DNA of 64,000 nucleotides from Methylotenera sp. Its GTDB lineage: Bacteria > Pseudomonadota > Gammaproteobacteria > Burkholderiales > Burkholderiaceae_C. The notes below the pieces were generated by a model. The model had not been told where the DNA came from. It saw only the letters and a program-made list of their open reading frames with translations, and did no database searches. Shown here in pieces: positions 18,634 to 28,835 of the stretch; position 1 is the first letter of the stretch, and every line of letters begins with the position of its first letter. The stretch spans positions 1 through 64,000 of the forward strand of contig JAIPCJ010000002.1 of the NCBI GenBank assembly GCA_021738245.1, given 5' to 3'. A program made the translations under genes and the position numbers.

Positions 18634-19053
18634 ATGGCCGCCACCGTCGAAGACTACGTCCTTACCGCCGACCGTGAGAACACGGTCCGCAGCTACGCCA
18701 GTGCCCTGAAGCATTTCGAAGAAGTGTGGAAAGGCCTGCTACCAACGACCGGGAAAAACGTGGCGCGCTATCTGGTCGAGCACGCGACCATCTACAAGCT
18801 GAGCACCATGCGGCTGCATCTGGCGGCCCTGTCGCGATGGCACGCCGACAACGGTTTTCCCGACCCGACGCGAGCGCAGATCGTCCTGAAGGTGCTGCGC
18901 GGCATCAAGAGCAAGCACGCGAGACCACAGCGCCGCGCCCGGCCACTGCAACTCGAGGTGCTGGAGTCCGTCTCGAACGCGCTGAGGCCGTGCTGGAACT
19001 GGTGCGCGAAACTGCAATGTGCTGCTTGGCCGGTGCGACAGAGTGATCAATGA
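18634..19053 (+). pseudogene. tyrosine recombinase/integrase N-terminal fragment
   Basis: SAM-like core-binding region TVRSYASALKHFEEVWKG...LSTMRLHLAALSRWHADNGFPDPT; catalytic domain missing. Confidence 0.6.
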
Positions 19054-19811
19054 AGGATCTGCGAGAGGAAGGTGCGGGTGCGCTCGTTCTGTGGGCGGGC
19101 AAAGAAGGCGTCTGGGGTGTTCTGTTCGATGATCTGGCCCGCGTCCATGAAGATCACGCGGTTGGCGACCTGACGGGCGAAGCCCATTTCGTGGGTGACA
19201 CAGATCATCGTCATGCCCTCATCGGCCAGGCCCACGATGGTGTCCAGTACCTCTTTGACCATCTCAGGGTCCAGCGCGGAGGTAGGCTCGTCAAAAAGCA
19301 TGATCTTGGGATTCATGCACAGGCTTCGCGCGATGGCCACGCGTTGCTGCTGACCGCCTGACAACTGCCCGGGGAACTTGTGGGCCTGGTCTGGAATACG
19401 CACGCGACGAAGGAAGTTCATCGCGGTAGCTTCCGCCTGCTGTGCAGACTGCCCTTGCACCTGGATCGGAGCCAGCGTGCAGTTCTGCAATACCGTCAGG
19501 TGCGGGAACAGGTTGAAATGCTGAAAGACCATGCCCACTTCGCGCCGCACGGCGTCGATGCGCTTGAGGTCGCCGTCCAGCGTGATGCCATTGACGGTGA
19601 TTTCGCCCTCTTGATGTTCTTCAAGCCGGTTGATGCATCGGATGAGCGTGCTTTTTCCCGAGCCGGAGGGACCGCACACGACGATGCGCTCGCCGCGTTT
19701 CACGTCCAGGCTCACGCCGTTGAGGACACGGAAGCTACCGAACCATTTGTGTACCCCTCTCATGCGCACGACATAGGGAGTTTCTTTGGGGCTGTCCATA
19801 GAGATGTCCAT
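19047..19811 (-). CDS. aapP: polar amino-acid ABC transporter ATP-binding protein
   Basis: Walker [18 protein letters not shown], Walker [15 protein letters not shown]; start 19811 ([15 protein letters not shown]). Confidence 0.9.
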   Translation of the reverse strand: MDISMDSPKETPYVVRMRGVHKWFGSFRVLNGVSLDVKRGERIVVCGPSGSGKSTLIRCINRLEEHQEGEITVNGITLDGDLKRIDAVRREVGMVFQHFNLFPHLTVLQNCTLAPIQVQGQSAQQAEATAMNFLRRVRIPDQAHKFPGQLSGGQQQRVAIARSLCMNPKIMLFDEPTSALDPEMVKEVLDTIVGLADEGMTMICVTHEMGFARQVANRVIFMDAGQIIEQNTPDAFFARPQNERTRTFLSQILH

Positions 19812-19822
19812 CACGGTGACTT

Positions 19823-20914
19823 TCAAGGGCTGGTCTTGCCGCGTTGCTCGAGGAAGTCGGCAAAGCGTGCGAAGCCAAAGCTGATGACGAAGAAGATGGC
19901 GCCGATGAACAGGTAGGTCTCGGCAGCCGGCGACGGCCAGGCGGGGTCGGCCAGCGCCGCCTTGCCGGAGCTGATGATGTCGAACAGGCCCACCACCAAT
20001 ACCAGGCTGGTGTTCTTGATCATCACGATCACCGTATTGGCCAGCGCCGGGATGACGATGCGGATGGCCTGCGGCAGGATGACCAGGCGCTGCGCCTTCC
20101 AGAACGGCAGGCTCAGGCTGGCGGCTGCCTCGAACTGGCCCTTGGGTATCGCCTGCAGGCCACCGCGCACGACCTCGGCGAAATAGGCAGACGCGAACAG
20201 CGTCAGCGCCACCAGCGCGCGCGTGAACTTGTCGGGCAGCAGGCTCTCGGGCAGGAACAGGGGCAGCATGATCGAGGCCACGAACAGGATGGACAACAGC
20301 GGCAGCCCGCGCACCGCCTCGATGAAGACGACGCTGGCCATGCGCAGCGCCGGCAGTGGGCTGCGCCGCCCCAGCGCCAGCAGGACGCCGATTGGAAAGC
20401 CCAGCCCGATGGCCACCACGGTGAGGATCAGCGTCACCGGCAGCCCGCCCCACAGCGCCGATGGCACCGGCGGCAGGCCCAGCCCGCCACCCATCAACCA
20501 GAAGATCGCCGTCAGTGCGAGCAGCCAGAAAAGTGCCAGACGGGGCCGCCAACTCGACGGGCGCACGGACCAACCCAACAACGCGACGATCAGCGCGCAG
20601 ACCAGGCCCGGCCGCCAGCGCTGCTCGTGGGGATAGATGCCGAACAGCAGTTGGCCCAGCTTGGCCCAGACGAAGTTCCAGCAGGCGCCGGTTGCGGCGC
20701 GACAGCTGGCCGGGTCGGGGTCGATCCAGACTGCGTTGATCACGGCCCAGCGCAGCAGCGGCGGGATCAGCAGCAGCAGCGTCCCGCCGATGAGCAGGCT
20801 GAGCAGTGCGTTCAGCGGCGTGCCGAACAGGGCTTTCAACCATGCGCGGCCCCGCGACATGGCGTGCGGTGGTGGTTGAAGAGGTTTGGCGGGCGTCATG
20901 GCCAGGTTTTTCAT
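19823..20914 (-). CDS. aapM: amino-acid ABC transporter permease
   Basis: [15 protein letters not shown]... [33 protein letters not shown] region typical of AapM. Confidence 0.85.
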   Translation of the reverse strand: MKNLAMTPAKPLQPPPHAMSRGRAWLKALFGTPLNALLSLLIGGTLLLLIPPLLRWAVINAVWIDPDPASCRAATGACWNFVWAKLGQLLFGIYPHEQRWRPGLVCALIVALLGWSVRPSSWRPRLALFWLLALTAIFWLMGGGLGLPPVPSALWGGLPVTLILTVVAIGLGFPIGVLLALGRRSPLPALRMASVVFIEAVRGLPLLSILFVASIMLPLFLPESLLPDKFTRALVALTLFASAYFAEVVRGGLQAIPKGQFEAAASLSLPFWKAQRLVILPQAIRIVIPALANTVIVMIKNTSLVLVVGLFDIISSGKAALADPAWPSPAAETYLFIGAIFFVISFGFARFADFLEQRGKTSP

Positions 20915-20924
20915 TCGGTGTCCA

Positions 20925-21833
20925 TCAGCGCTCGACCAGCGCAATGTGCCGGTTGTAGGCATTCGCCAGGGCGGACAGGGACAAATTGATCGCGAGGTAG
21001 ACCCCCAGGATGATTCCCACGCCTTCAATCGAATGGCTGCTCTTGCTGATGATGGTGTTCATCACGGCCAGGAAGTCGGGGTAGCCCACCGCGATCACCA
21101 AGGTCGAGTTCTTGACGACGTTGATGAACTGGCTGTTGAGCGGCGGCACGATCACACGCAGCGTCTGCGGCACGACGATGAAGCGCAGGATCTGGCCGCG
21201 CGACAGCGCCAACGAGCGACCGGCTTCCCATTGCCCTTTGCCGATGGCCAGCACGCCCCCTCGCACGATCTCCGCAATGAAGCCGGTGGTGTAGATCGTC
21301 AGGCCGATGATCACGGTGCTGAGTTCGGGCGACAGCTCCCAGCCTGCGGCTTGCAGCCCCCGCATCGACAGTTGCACACCCGGCAGCGGCTGCCACGCCT
21401 CATCGAGTGGCGGCAGCAGCTTCCACCAGAGCGAGTACAGGAAGATCAGGATGACGATGGGCGGAAAGTTGCGCGCCGCCTCTACCCACACGCGGCTTAC
21501 GGCAGCGACCAGCGGATTGCTGCTGAGCCGGGCCAGCCCGATGGTCAGGCCGCACACCGACGACAGCAGGATCACGACCAGCGACACGAACAGTGTGTTG
21601 CCGATGCCCACCACGATGGCTCGCCATGTGGCGGCCCGATGGTCGTGTTCAAGGAACGATTCCGAGATCACGACCTGCGACGGTGAGAACAGGAAGTCGA
21701 GCCCCATCGGGAGGCCGCGCTGCTCCAGGTTCCTCACCATGGTGCTCACCAGCATGATCACGGTGGCGGCGATAGCTGCCAGCAGCGCAGCCTGGATGAG
21801 CAGGCCCCGGGTCTTCGCGTCACGAAACATCAT
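20925..21833 (-). CDS. aapQ: amino-acid ABC transporter permease
   Basis: LVSTMVRNLEQRGLPMGLDFLFSPSQVVISESFLEHD ... EAARNFPPIVILIFLYSLWW. Confidence 0.85.
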   Translation of the reverse strand: MMFRDAKTRGLLIQAALLAAIAATVIMLVSTMVRNLEQRGLPMGLDFLFSPSQVVISESFLEHDHRAATWRAIVVGIGNTLFVSLVVILLSSVCGLTIGLARLSSNPLVAAVSRVWVEAARNFPPIVILIFLYSLWWKLLPPLDEAWQPLPGVQLSMRGLQAAGWELSPELSTVIIGLTIYTTGFIAEIVRGGVLAIGKGQWEAGRSLALSRGQILRFIVVPQTLRVIVPPLNSQFINVVKNSTLVIAVGYPDFLAVMNTIISKSSHSIEGVGIILGVYLAINLSLSALANAYNRHIALVER

Positions 21834-21932
21834 TGCGTCCGGCCGTCAGAGTTAGCTTTCCTGCCCTCGCGTCCAATCGCGCTCGAGCCTTGGTCGGGCA
21901 TTCACCGCCTTGCGCAAGGCACAGGCGCGGAT

Positions 21933-22988
21933 TCAGTCCCATGGATAGGGGTGATAGAGGCCGCCGTTCTTCCACAGCGCATTCATCCCGCGGGGCAGCT
22001 TCATGGGCGACTTGTCTCCCAGGTTCCGATCCCATATCTCGGCATAGTTGCCGGTCTGCTTGATGACGTTGAGCACCCATTTGTCGTCCAGGCCAATGGG
22101 CTTTCCGAAACCGGGGCCACCCAGGACGCGTTTGTCTTCTGCATCGCCAGTGCGCCCGCGCTGTTCCGCGTTGGCGCTCGTGATGCCTCTGGCTTCAGCC
22201 CAGATCAGCGCGTTTAGCGTCCAGCGCACGATGTCGAACAGCTTGTCGTCGCCCCGTGCGATGACCACGCCATTAGGCTCGGCCATCTCGCCCACACGGA
22301 AAGTCAGATGGTCGTCGGGCACCTTGGCCACAGTGGCTCGGACGGCCGCAGCCGCGGTGCCGTCGGTGACGTAAGCATCGCAGCGCCCCGCCAGGTAGGC
22401 GTCGCGCGCCTGAGTAGTCGAGTCGAAATAGACCTTCTTGATCTTGATCTTGTGGTGCTCCTCGGTTTCGAGAATGGCGTTCTCGACCAGGCTGCCGCCG
22501 CCTTGCAGGCAGACAGTCTTGTTGTTCAGGCCTTTGCCGTCCTTGATGTTGTCCTTCTTCCGCACCAGCACCGCGTCGCCGTCGTACTGGTAGATCTGGA
22601 CGAAGCGCACCGCCATGTCGCGCGTATAGGTGATGGTCGAGGTGCGCGGCAGGATGTCGATCTCGCCGGTCTGCAGAGCGAGGAAGCGCTGACCCGCGTT
22701 CAGCGGCACAAAGCGAGCCTTCTCGCGATCGCCCAGGATCGCGGCTGCGAAGCTGCGGCAGATGTCGGTATCGAAGCCGCGGAAGTAGCCTTTCTCGTCG
22801 GGCCGCGACAGGCCGGGCACGCCCTGGCTGGCGCCGCACGTCACGTAGCCGCGGCTCTTGATGCGATCCAGCACCGCCGACTGGGCAAATGCGGGTTGCG
22901 CCAACGCAGCCGCGATGACGGCGAGGATCAGCGGGCGCGCCGTGCGTGCGTACTGCTGCAGGGTCGAGAGCATGGGATGGTCCTTCAA
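21933..22988 (-). CDS. aapJ: amino-acid ABC transporter substrate-binding protein
   Basis: VLDRIKSRGYVTCGASQGVPGLSRPDEKGYFRGFDTDICRSFAAAILGD. Confidence 0.9.
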   Translation of the reverse strand: MKDHPMLSTLQQYARTARPLILAVIAAALAQPAFAQSAVLDRIKSRGYVTCGASQGVPGLSRPDEKGYFRGFDTDICRSFAAAILGDREKARFVPLNAGQRFLALQTGEIDILPRTSTITYTRDMAVRFVQIYQYDGDAVLVRKKDNIKDGKGLNNKTVCLQGGGSLVENAILETEEHHKIKIKKVYFDSTTQARDAYLAGRCDAYVTDGTAAAAVRATVAKVPDDHLTFRVGEMAEPNGVVIARGDDKLFDIVRWTLNALIWAEARGITSANAEQRGRTGDAEDKRVLGGPGFGKPIGLDDKWVLNVIKQTGNYAEIWDRNLGDKSPMKLPRGMNALWKNGGLYHPYPWD

Positions 22989-23019
22989 AGCAATGGGCGT
23001 GTTCAGGCGGAAGCAGCTG

Positions 23020-24204
23020 TCAGGCGGCTGGAGGGTCCGCGTCGTGAAGACGCTGTAGGCCCTTGGCCAAATCCTGCATCAGGTCATCAAACGGCTCCAG
23101 GCCGGCATGCAGCCGCACGATGTAATTCCCGGCAGTACGTGGCGACACCGAGCGGGAGGTGGCCAGATCGGTCACCGCCGCCAAGCTGGAGATGCCCCCC
23201 CAGCTGGCTCCAATGCGGAAGTGCCGAAAACCGTCCAGCATCGCCGAGATCGCCGCCAGGCGCTGCGTGCGAGGCATGAAGCTCACCAGCCCGTTGCCGC
23301 CACTGAAGTACTGCTGAAAGCGCAGATGGCCGGGATCAGCCGGGTCGGCCGGATTCATCACCCGGGCTACTGCCGGCTGGCTGCGCAGCCACTGCGATAT
23401 CTGCAAGCCACGGCGGGCCTGCTCGGCCAGGCGCAGGTCCAGCGTCCCCATGCCTCGCAGCACGAGATAAGCGTCGTCGGAAGAAACCCCGGTTCCCATG
23501 CCGGCGAAGGCCCGTTTGAGCGTCTTGAACAGCGATTCCTCGCGCACCGTAACGGCCCCCATGCAGACATCGGAATGGCCGCAGCCGTATTTCGACAGCG
23601 CAGTGGCAACGATGTCGACACCGTGCTCGAACATGCAGCTACGCCCGAAGCCCCAGGTGTTATCCATCAACACGCGCGCGCCGGCGGCGTGGGCCTGCCG
23701 GCACAGGGCTGCGATGTCCTGGATCTCCATGGTGAACGATCCCGGTGACTCCAGTGACACCAAGCGCGTGCGCGGCTTCAAATGGGCGCTCAGGTCGGCC
23801 GCGTCTGCGGCAATGAAGTCCACCGTGATGCCCAGGCGCTGCATGGCCGACACGGTGTACTCGCGCAGCGGGCCGTACACGCAGTCGGCGACGAGCACAT
23901 GGTCGCCGGCGCTCAGCAAGGCCAGGGCGGTGTGCGTCAGCGCCGCCAGGCCCGAAGGCAGCAGCGTCGTACGCCGCCCCCCTTCGGCACGTGCCACCTC
24001 GGCCTCCAGCGCACGGGTGGTGGGCGTTCCGTACAGACCATAGGAATAGCCGTCGAAGAGTTGGCTCTTGCGTGCGAGGAAGGCCGCAGTGTTCTCAAAC
24101 ACCAATGTGGAGGCGCGGTACACCGGCACGTTCAACGCGTCGAAGCGCGGGTCAGTCACCGCGGACTCGGTGGTGGATTCTGCGGCGATTTCGGCGGGAC
24201 CCAT
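23020..24204 (-). CDS. cystathionine beta-lyase-like PLP enzyme
   Basis: YGLYGTPTTRALEAEVARAEGG..., PLP lysine context ATALSKYGCGHSDVCMG; start MGPAEIAAES. Confidence 0.85.
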   Translation of the reverse strand: MGPAEIAAESTTESAVTDPRFDALNVPVYRASTLVFENTAAFLARKSQLFDGYSYGLYGTPTTRALEAEVARAEGGRRTTLLPSGLAALTHTALALLSAGDHVLVADCVYGPLREYTVSAMQRLGITVDFIAADAADLSAHLKPRTRLVSLESPGSFTMEIQDIAALCRQAHAAGARVLMDNTWGFGRSCMFEHGVDIVATALSKYGCGHSDVCMGAVTVREESLFKTLKRAFAGMGTGVSSDDAYLVLRGMGTLDLRLAEQARRGLQISQWLRSQPAVARVMNPADPADPGHLRFQQYFSGGNGLVSFMPRTQRLAAISAMLDGFRHFRIGASWGGISSLAAVTDLATSRSVSPRTAGNYIVRLHAGLEPFDDLMQDLAKGLQRLHDADPPAA

Positions 24205-24250
24205 GCTGGTCGTCTCCTTAGCGGGCGGCGGGACTGCGCTATCGTGGGGC

Positions 24251-25186
24251 ATGGACATGCGTGATATCGAAATTTTTCGCGCCGTGATGAACGCAGGCAG
24301 TACCAGCAAGGCTGCCAGCCTGCTGGACATCTCCCAGCCTGCAGTCAGCCAGGTGATCAAGAAGTTCGAGGCCGAATCGGGCCTGCGCCTGTTCGACCGC
24401 GTGCGTGGACGCCTCGTGCCGACCCAGGAAGCCCAGGCGCTGCTGGGCGAGGTCGACCTCTACTTTGCCGGCTTCGAGAATCTGAAGCACCGCATCCGCA
24501 GCCTGCGCCAGTTCGGTCTGCAGCGCTTGGCCATTGCATGCTTCCCGGCGCTGGGAACCGGCTTCATGGCGCGTGCAATCGCCGCGTTCGAACCCGAACG
24601 GCGCGGCATCGCGATGTCGCTGCAGATCATGAGCTCGCGTGAGGTTCACCAGCGCGTCAGCTCGGGCCGGGTTGACTTCGGTCTGATGGCCGATGAGCTG
24701 GCGGTCACGGGCATGGAGAGATCGAGCTTCACGAGCTTCCCAGGCGTCATCGTGATGCCGCGCGACCATCCGCTTGCCCGCAAGTCCCGTGTCGAGCCGG
24801 CAGACCTCGTGCACTATCCATTTATCTCCCTGAACCCCGAAGATGCGGGCCGCAGCCGGCTTGAGGAGGCGCTGCGAGCGCTGGGGCTGAGCCTGAAAAC
24901 GGTGATCGAGACGCCGTTCACGAACTCGGTGTGCGAGCTGGCGATGCGCGGTGTGGGCATCGGTCTGGCGAATCCGATCGTGGCGCTGGACTACGCCGAG
25001 CGCGGCTTGGTATTGCGGCCGCTGTCCATCGACGTGAGCTTCAAGAGCCTGCTCATTTTCAGGGCCGGCGTGCCCCTGTCCGAGAATGCTCGTGAGCTGC
25101 TGACGACGATGCGCATTCAGCTGGAGCACGACGTGCGCCAGCTGCAGCCTTTGCTGGGCGGCCGCGCGCGTAAGCCGCCGCTTTGA
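24251..25186 (+). CDS. LysR-family transcriptional regulator
   Basis: MDMRDIEIFRAVMNAGSTSKAASLLDISQPAVSQVIKKFEAESGLRLFDR; divergent from the lyase gene. Confidence 0.9.
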   Translation: MDMRDIEIFRAVMNAGSTSKAASLLDISQPAVSQVIKKFEAESGLRLFDRVRGRLVPTQEAQALLGEVDLYFAGFENLKHRIRSLRQFGLQRLAIACFPALGTGFMARAIAAFEPERRGIAMSLQIMSSREVHQRVSSGRVDFGLMADELAVTGMERSSFTSFPGVIVMPRDHPLARKSRVEPADLVHYPFISLNPEDAGRSRLEEALRALGLSLKTVIETPFTNSVCELAMRGVGIGLANPIVALDYAERGLVLRPLSIDVSFKSLLIFRAGVPLSENARELLTTMRIQLEHDVRQLQPLLGGRARKPPL

Positions 25187-25233
25187 ATCTGCGCGGCCCG
25201 GGCGCTGTTGAAGACGGTACTGCATTTGGCGTC

Positions 25234-27900
25234 TTAAAACTTGTACTCGGCCTTGGCGAAGAACGCTCGCCCGGTGTAGCCGAAGGGCGAGATGTACGGA
25301 TAGGGGAAGATGCCCGCGTTGTCCGAGCCATTGGTGCCTGCGGCGACAGAAGCAGGGGTCGACGCGAGATTCTTGTCGGGATAGACGTCGAAGACGTTGT
25401 TGACCCCCGCGGTCACAGCCACCGGCCCGAACTGATAGCCCAGGCTCAGATCCGTGATCAGCTTGGCGCCGAAGGTCTGCACCACCTGCGAGTTGACCCC
25501 GGGGGGGGCGGTTGGCTCCAGCCGCACGTCATAGCCAGGCGTCAGCGCATCGATGCGCGCCGGCGACAAGCTTGTGCTTGCGACGGTGGCTACCTTGCCA
25601 TAGCGCACGAAGGAGACGTTGCTGCTCAGGTCGCCCTGTTTCCAGTTGAAGGCCAGCGTGAGCTTGTCCTTGGGAGACGAGTCGGTCACCCGCACTTGCT
25701 GCGTGAGGTCGAACAGCGGCGCACTGATGCCGATCGCCGCCAGAGGTGCCGGTGTGCCAGCGATACGGTCGATGCGGGTCCGGTTGAGGTTGGCCGCCAG
25801 GGTGGTGGTCAGCTGTCCGTGCTGCTGCAAGTTCAGGCGCCAGTTCGATGTTAGGTCCACGCCGCTGGTCGTCGTGTCGATGGCATTGGTCATGAATTGC
25901 ACGGCATCGATACCCGGATAGCCTTGGCTGGCCAGTTGGGCCGTCAGAGCGGTGCTGGCGAACTGGGTGGACAAGGCCAGCCGATCGCGGACCTTGATCC
26001 GGTAGGCGTCCAGGGAGCCTGCAAACGCGCCTTCCGTCAGCACGAAACCGACCGAGGCATTCTGCGACTTCGCCGGCTTCAAGTCGGTAGCGCCAAGCAG
26101 CCGCGCAACCGGGTTGGATACCGGCAGCAGGCGCACGTTGGAGGCGACAAAGTTGTTGAAGTTGATGGTGGTGGTGCTGGTGTAGGACTGCGCCAGGTGC
26201 GGTGCCTTGAAGCCGGTGCTGTACGAGCCGCGCAACGACAGCGGTCCGGCCAGCTTGTAGCGCGTGCTCAGCTTGTAGGTGCTGCTGTTGCCGAAGTCGG
26301 AAAAGTGCTCGTAGCGCGCGGCACCGGTCACCGCCCAGCTGCGCGTGATGTCCTGCTCGAGTTCGGCATACAGCGCTGCACTCCTGCGATTGGCCTTCAG
26401 CGCATCGCCGGGTGTCAGGCCAGGCAGCATCTGCATGCCCACGGGGGCCGGGCGGCCGGCGTTGGGGCCATCCAGGATGGCGGAGCCGCCCGCCCGGTAG
26501 CTGTCAGGCTCGCCCGCCACCGATTCGAAGAACTCGCGCCTGAACTCGCCGCCCAGCGCGAGGCGGGCCGGCGTGGCGCCGCCCAGGGCCAACTCCCGCG
26601 AGAGGTCGAGGTTCGACGTCCACTGCGCAAACCGGATGCCGCCCACGTAGGCGGCTGTCGGGCTGGCCGCACCCAGCGAAGCGTTGTTGGAGTTGCTGAT
26701 GCGGTCATCGAGCTGACTGCTCCCGTACAGGGTAGACAGGTCCCAGTCGAAGCCCAGCAGACCCTCACCCTTGACACCCACGGCCACCGAGTAGTTCTCG
26801 AACTCGGACGTCTGATAGGGCCTGAAACCGTCCGGGTGCAGGGCGCGCACGGTGCGGTCGTCGCCTGGGCGGCGGAAGAAGCCCTGCGACTTGCCCTGCA
26901 GCCGGCTATAGCCGCCAAAGCCGTAGACGATGTTGCCGCCAGCCAGCGGCAGTTCTGCGTTGAGAAACACAGCACCGGCTTCGAAGGGCGAGTCGCCCAG
27001 CCAGTGGTTATTGCGGTCGATGCTGGCCTCGGCTGGGCGAAGCGTGCCGTTGGATGGCGTCAGGCCTGTGCCCGAGCCGTAGTTGCCGGAGATCGTGGTC
27101 GGCGCGCCGGTGCTCGCGTTGGTGCCGAAGTACTGCTGACGCGTGTCGGGCTCCGCCCGATTGCTGCGCTTGCGCTCCTGGAGGCGCACAGTCGTGCGCA
27201 GCACGCCTTGCTCACCCAGGCGGACTCCATACCCCAGGCTGGCATCGGCGGTGCGGCCGTCGCCCTCGCCGGTGACACCTGTGGACAGGCTGGCAGTGCC
27301 GCCCAGCGACTTGTCGAGGATGACGTTGATGACACCGGCCACCGCGTCGGCGCCATACACCGCCGACGCACCATCGCGCAGCACATCCACGCGGCCAATG
27401 GCCGCTGGCGGCAGCGTGTTGAAGTCATAGCCCACGTCGCCGCGGCCAATCTGGTTGTTCAGGTTCAGCGCACCGGTCGAATGGCGCCGTTTGCCGTTGA
27501 CCAGCAGCAGTAGGTCGCCCGGACCGAGCCCCCGCAAGGTGGGCGAACTCGTGAAGTCCAGCGCGCCGGCGGTGGAGGGCTTGGAGACGCTGAACGAAGG
27601 TACCGCCACGCTGAGGGCGTTCTGCAACTGGACTTGGCCTGTCGAGGTCAGGTCTTCGCGTCGCACCAGATCGACCGGCGTGGATGTCTCGGTCACCACG
27701 CGGGAGCTGACCCGGCTGCCAGTGATCACGACTTTCTCCAAGGTTTCGTCAGCAGCACCGGTAGCCTGTGCCAACGTGGCACCGGGCGCCGAACAGGCCA
27801 GAAGCGCGGCCATAGTCAGACACCCTCGCGCCAATGGCGGTTGCTGCGCCGCAGCAGCTGGCAGAGGGGATGGCCGTGACGTGTTTCGGCTGCGGTGCAT
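25234..27900 (-). CDS. TonB-dependent outer membrane receptor
   Basis: Plug VVITGSRVSSRVVTETSTPVDLVRREDL...; C-terminal F in FGYTGRAFFAKAEYKF. Confidence 0.9.
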   Translation of the reverse strand: MHRSRNTSRPSPLPAAAAQQPPLARGCLTMAALLACSAPGATLAQATGAADETLEKVVITGSRVSSRVVTETSTPVDLVRREDLTSTGQVQLQNALSVAVPSFSVSKPSTAGALDFTSSPTLRGLGPGDLLLLVNGKRRHSTGALNLNNQIGRGDVGYDFNTLPPAAIGRVDVLRDGASAVYGADAVAGVINVILDKSLGGTASLSTGVTGEGDGRTADASLGYGVRLGEQGVLRTTVRLQERKRSNRAEPDTRQQYFGTNASTGAPTTISGNYGSGTGLTPSNGTLRPAEASIDRNNHWLGDSPFEAGAVFLNAELPLAGGNIVYGFGGYSRLQGKSQGFFRRPGDDRTVRALHPDGFRPYQTSEFENYSVAVGVKGEGLLGFDWDLSTLYGSSQLDDRISNSNNASLGAASPTAAYVGGIRFAQWTSNLDLSRELALGGATPARLALGGEFRREFFESVAGEPDSYRAGGSAILDGPNAGRPAPVGMQMLPGLTPGDALKANRRSAALYAELEQDITRSWAVTGAARYEHFSDFGNSSTYKLSTRYKLAGPLSLRGSYSTGFKAPHLAQSYTSTTTINFNNFVASNVRLLPVSNPVARLLGATDLKPAKSQNASVGFVLTEGAFAGSLDAYRIKVRDRLALSTQFASTALTAQLASQGYPGIDAVQFMTNAIDTTTSGVDLTSNWRLNLQQHGQLTTTLAANLNRTRIDRIAGTPAPLAAIGISAPLFDLTQQVRVTDSSPKDKLTLAFNWKQGDLSSNVSFVRYGKVATVASTSLSPARIDALTPGYDVRLEPTAPPGVNSQVVQTFGAKLITDLSLGYQFGPVAVTAGVNNVFDVYPDKNLASTPASVAAGTNGSDNAGIFPYPYISPFGYTGRAFFAKAEYKF

Positions 27901-28281
27901 GTTCGAGCTCCTTGACGGTAGGCGACGTGGGACTGTGGGAAACGACGGGGGCAAGTGTTTTCGATGCCGCTCCCTGCCGCTACGCTTGTCAAAACTTGGT
28001 CTATAAGTCCCGCTTATGGGTGAGCCTCAGTAATCGAGAGCGCTGGGCAGCGCTCCAGCGGACCACCAGCGCCGGTGCCGTCCCGGCCATCCGCAAGGCC
28101 CAGCTCAAGCTGCTGCGCGTGCGCATCTCCAACGCCTGAGCGACAAGCCGTTCCCCGACCTCAACCCGAAACCGCCATGCTGGACGTTCGGGGCGTGGCG
28201 CGAGCGCTGCGACCCTTTTTGCACGTGTAGCACCCGCCGAATCGGCGGCCAGAGACGCCGTCCTGCAGCCGCAGCTACCCG

Positions 28282-28560
28282 ATGCCTCAGGCGTGGCACC
28301 GCAGCGGCCTGTGCTTTTTCTTCGAGTTCGAGCAGGTCGACGAGCAAGGCACCTGGAGCTGGGTCGTCTGGGACGACGACATCTCTCAGAGCCGCCTGGA
28401 AGAGCTTCGGGCCGAGCTGGGCGACGAGGCCTTTTTCAAGTTCACCGCTCAGCTGGGCCGCGAGGCCAAGGCCCGTTGGCACGAGCTGGGCTACAGCGAC
28501 TGGTCACTGCCTACGGGTGTGCCGAGGCCGGCCGATCTTGGGGAAGCGGGCAGTGACTGA
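28282..28560 (+). CDS. hypothetical protein
   Basis: MPQAWHRSGLCFFFEFEQVDEQGTWSWVVWDDDISQSRLEELRAELGDE... Confidence 0.5.
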   Translation: MPQAWHRSGLCFFFEFEQVDEQGTWSWVVWDDDISQSRLEELRAELGDEAFFKFTAQLGREAKARWHELGYSDWSLPTGVPRPADLGEAGSD

Positions 28561-28828
28561 AGCCCAACCGTCCGCGCCCCAATCCGGCACCCACGTCGAC
28601 AACGGCATCCTGGCGCGCGTGCCGGGCGAGTTGATCGGCCAGGCCAGCATGACGTTGCCGGATGCGGCCACTGCGCCCGACGACGAGATGTACGTCGAGG
28701 TGGATGCCGGCTGGCTGGGACGCGTGCGCCTGAAGTTCTCGAAGCACAAGTACCGCCGCCCCAAGGGCAAGTTCTCAGCGGTGAGCTGGCAATGCGGCTA
28801 CGCCGAGGCCGTCGCGAAGCCGGAATGA
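28553..28828 (+). CDS. hypothetical protein
   Basis: GTG start overlapping the previous stop; DNGILARVPGELIGQASMTLPDAATAPDDEMYVEVDAGWLGRVRLKFSKHKYRR. Confidence 0.45.
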   Translation: MTEAQPSAPQSGTHVDNGILARVPGELIGQASMTLPDAATAPDDEMYVEVDAGWLGRVRLKFSKHKYRRPKGKFSAVSWQCGYAEAVAKPE

Positions 28829-28835
28829 CAGCCAA

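Noticed and set aside
19047-20843. 598-aa ORF treated as one fused permease-ATPase protein
   Set aside because: N-terminal half is an out-of-frame reading of the aapM permease; real ATPase starts at 19811
25897-27513. 538-aa plus-strand ORF opposite the TonB receptor
   Set aside because: Antisense shadow frame; receptor plug and barrel motifs are on minus strand
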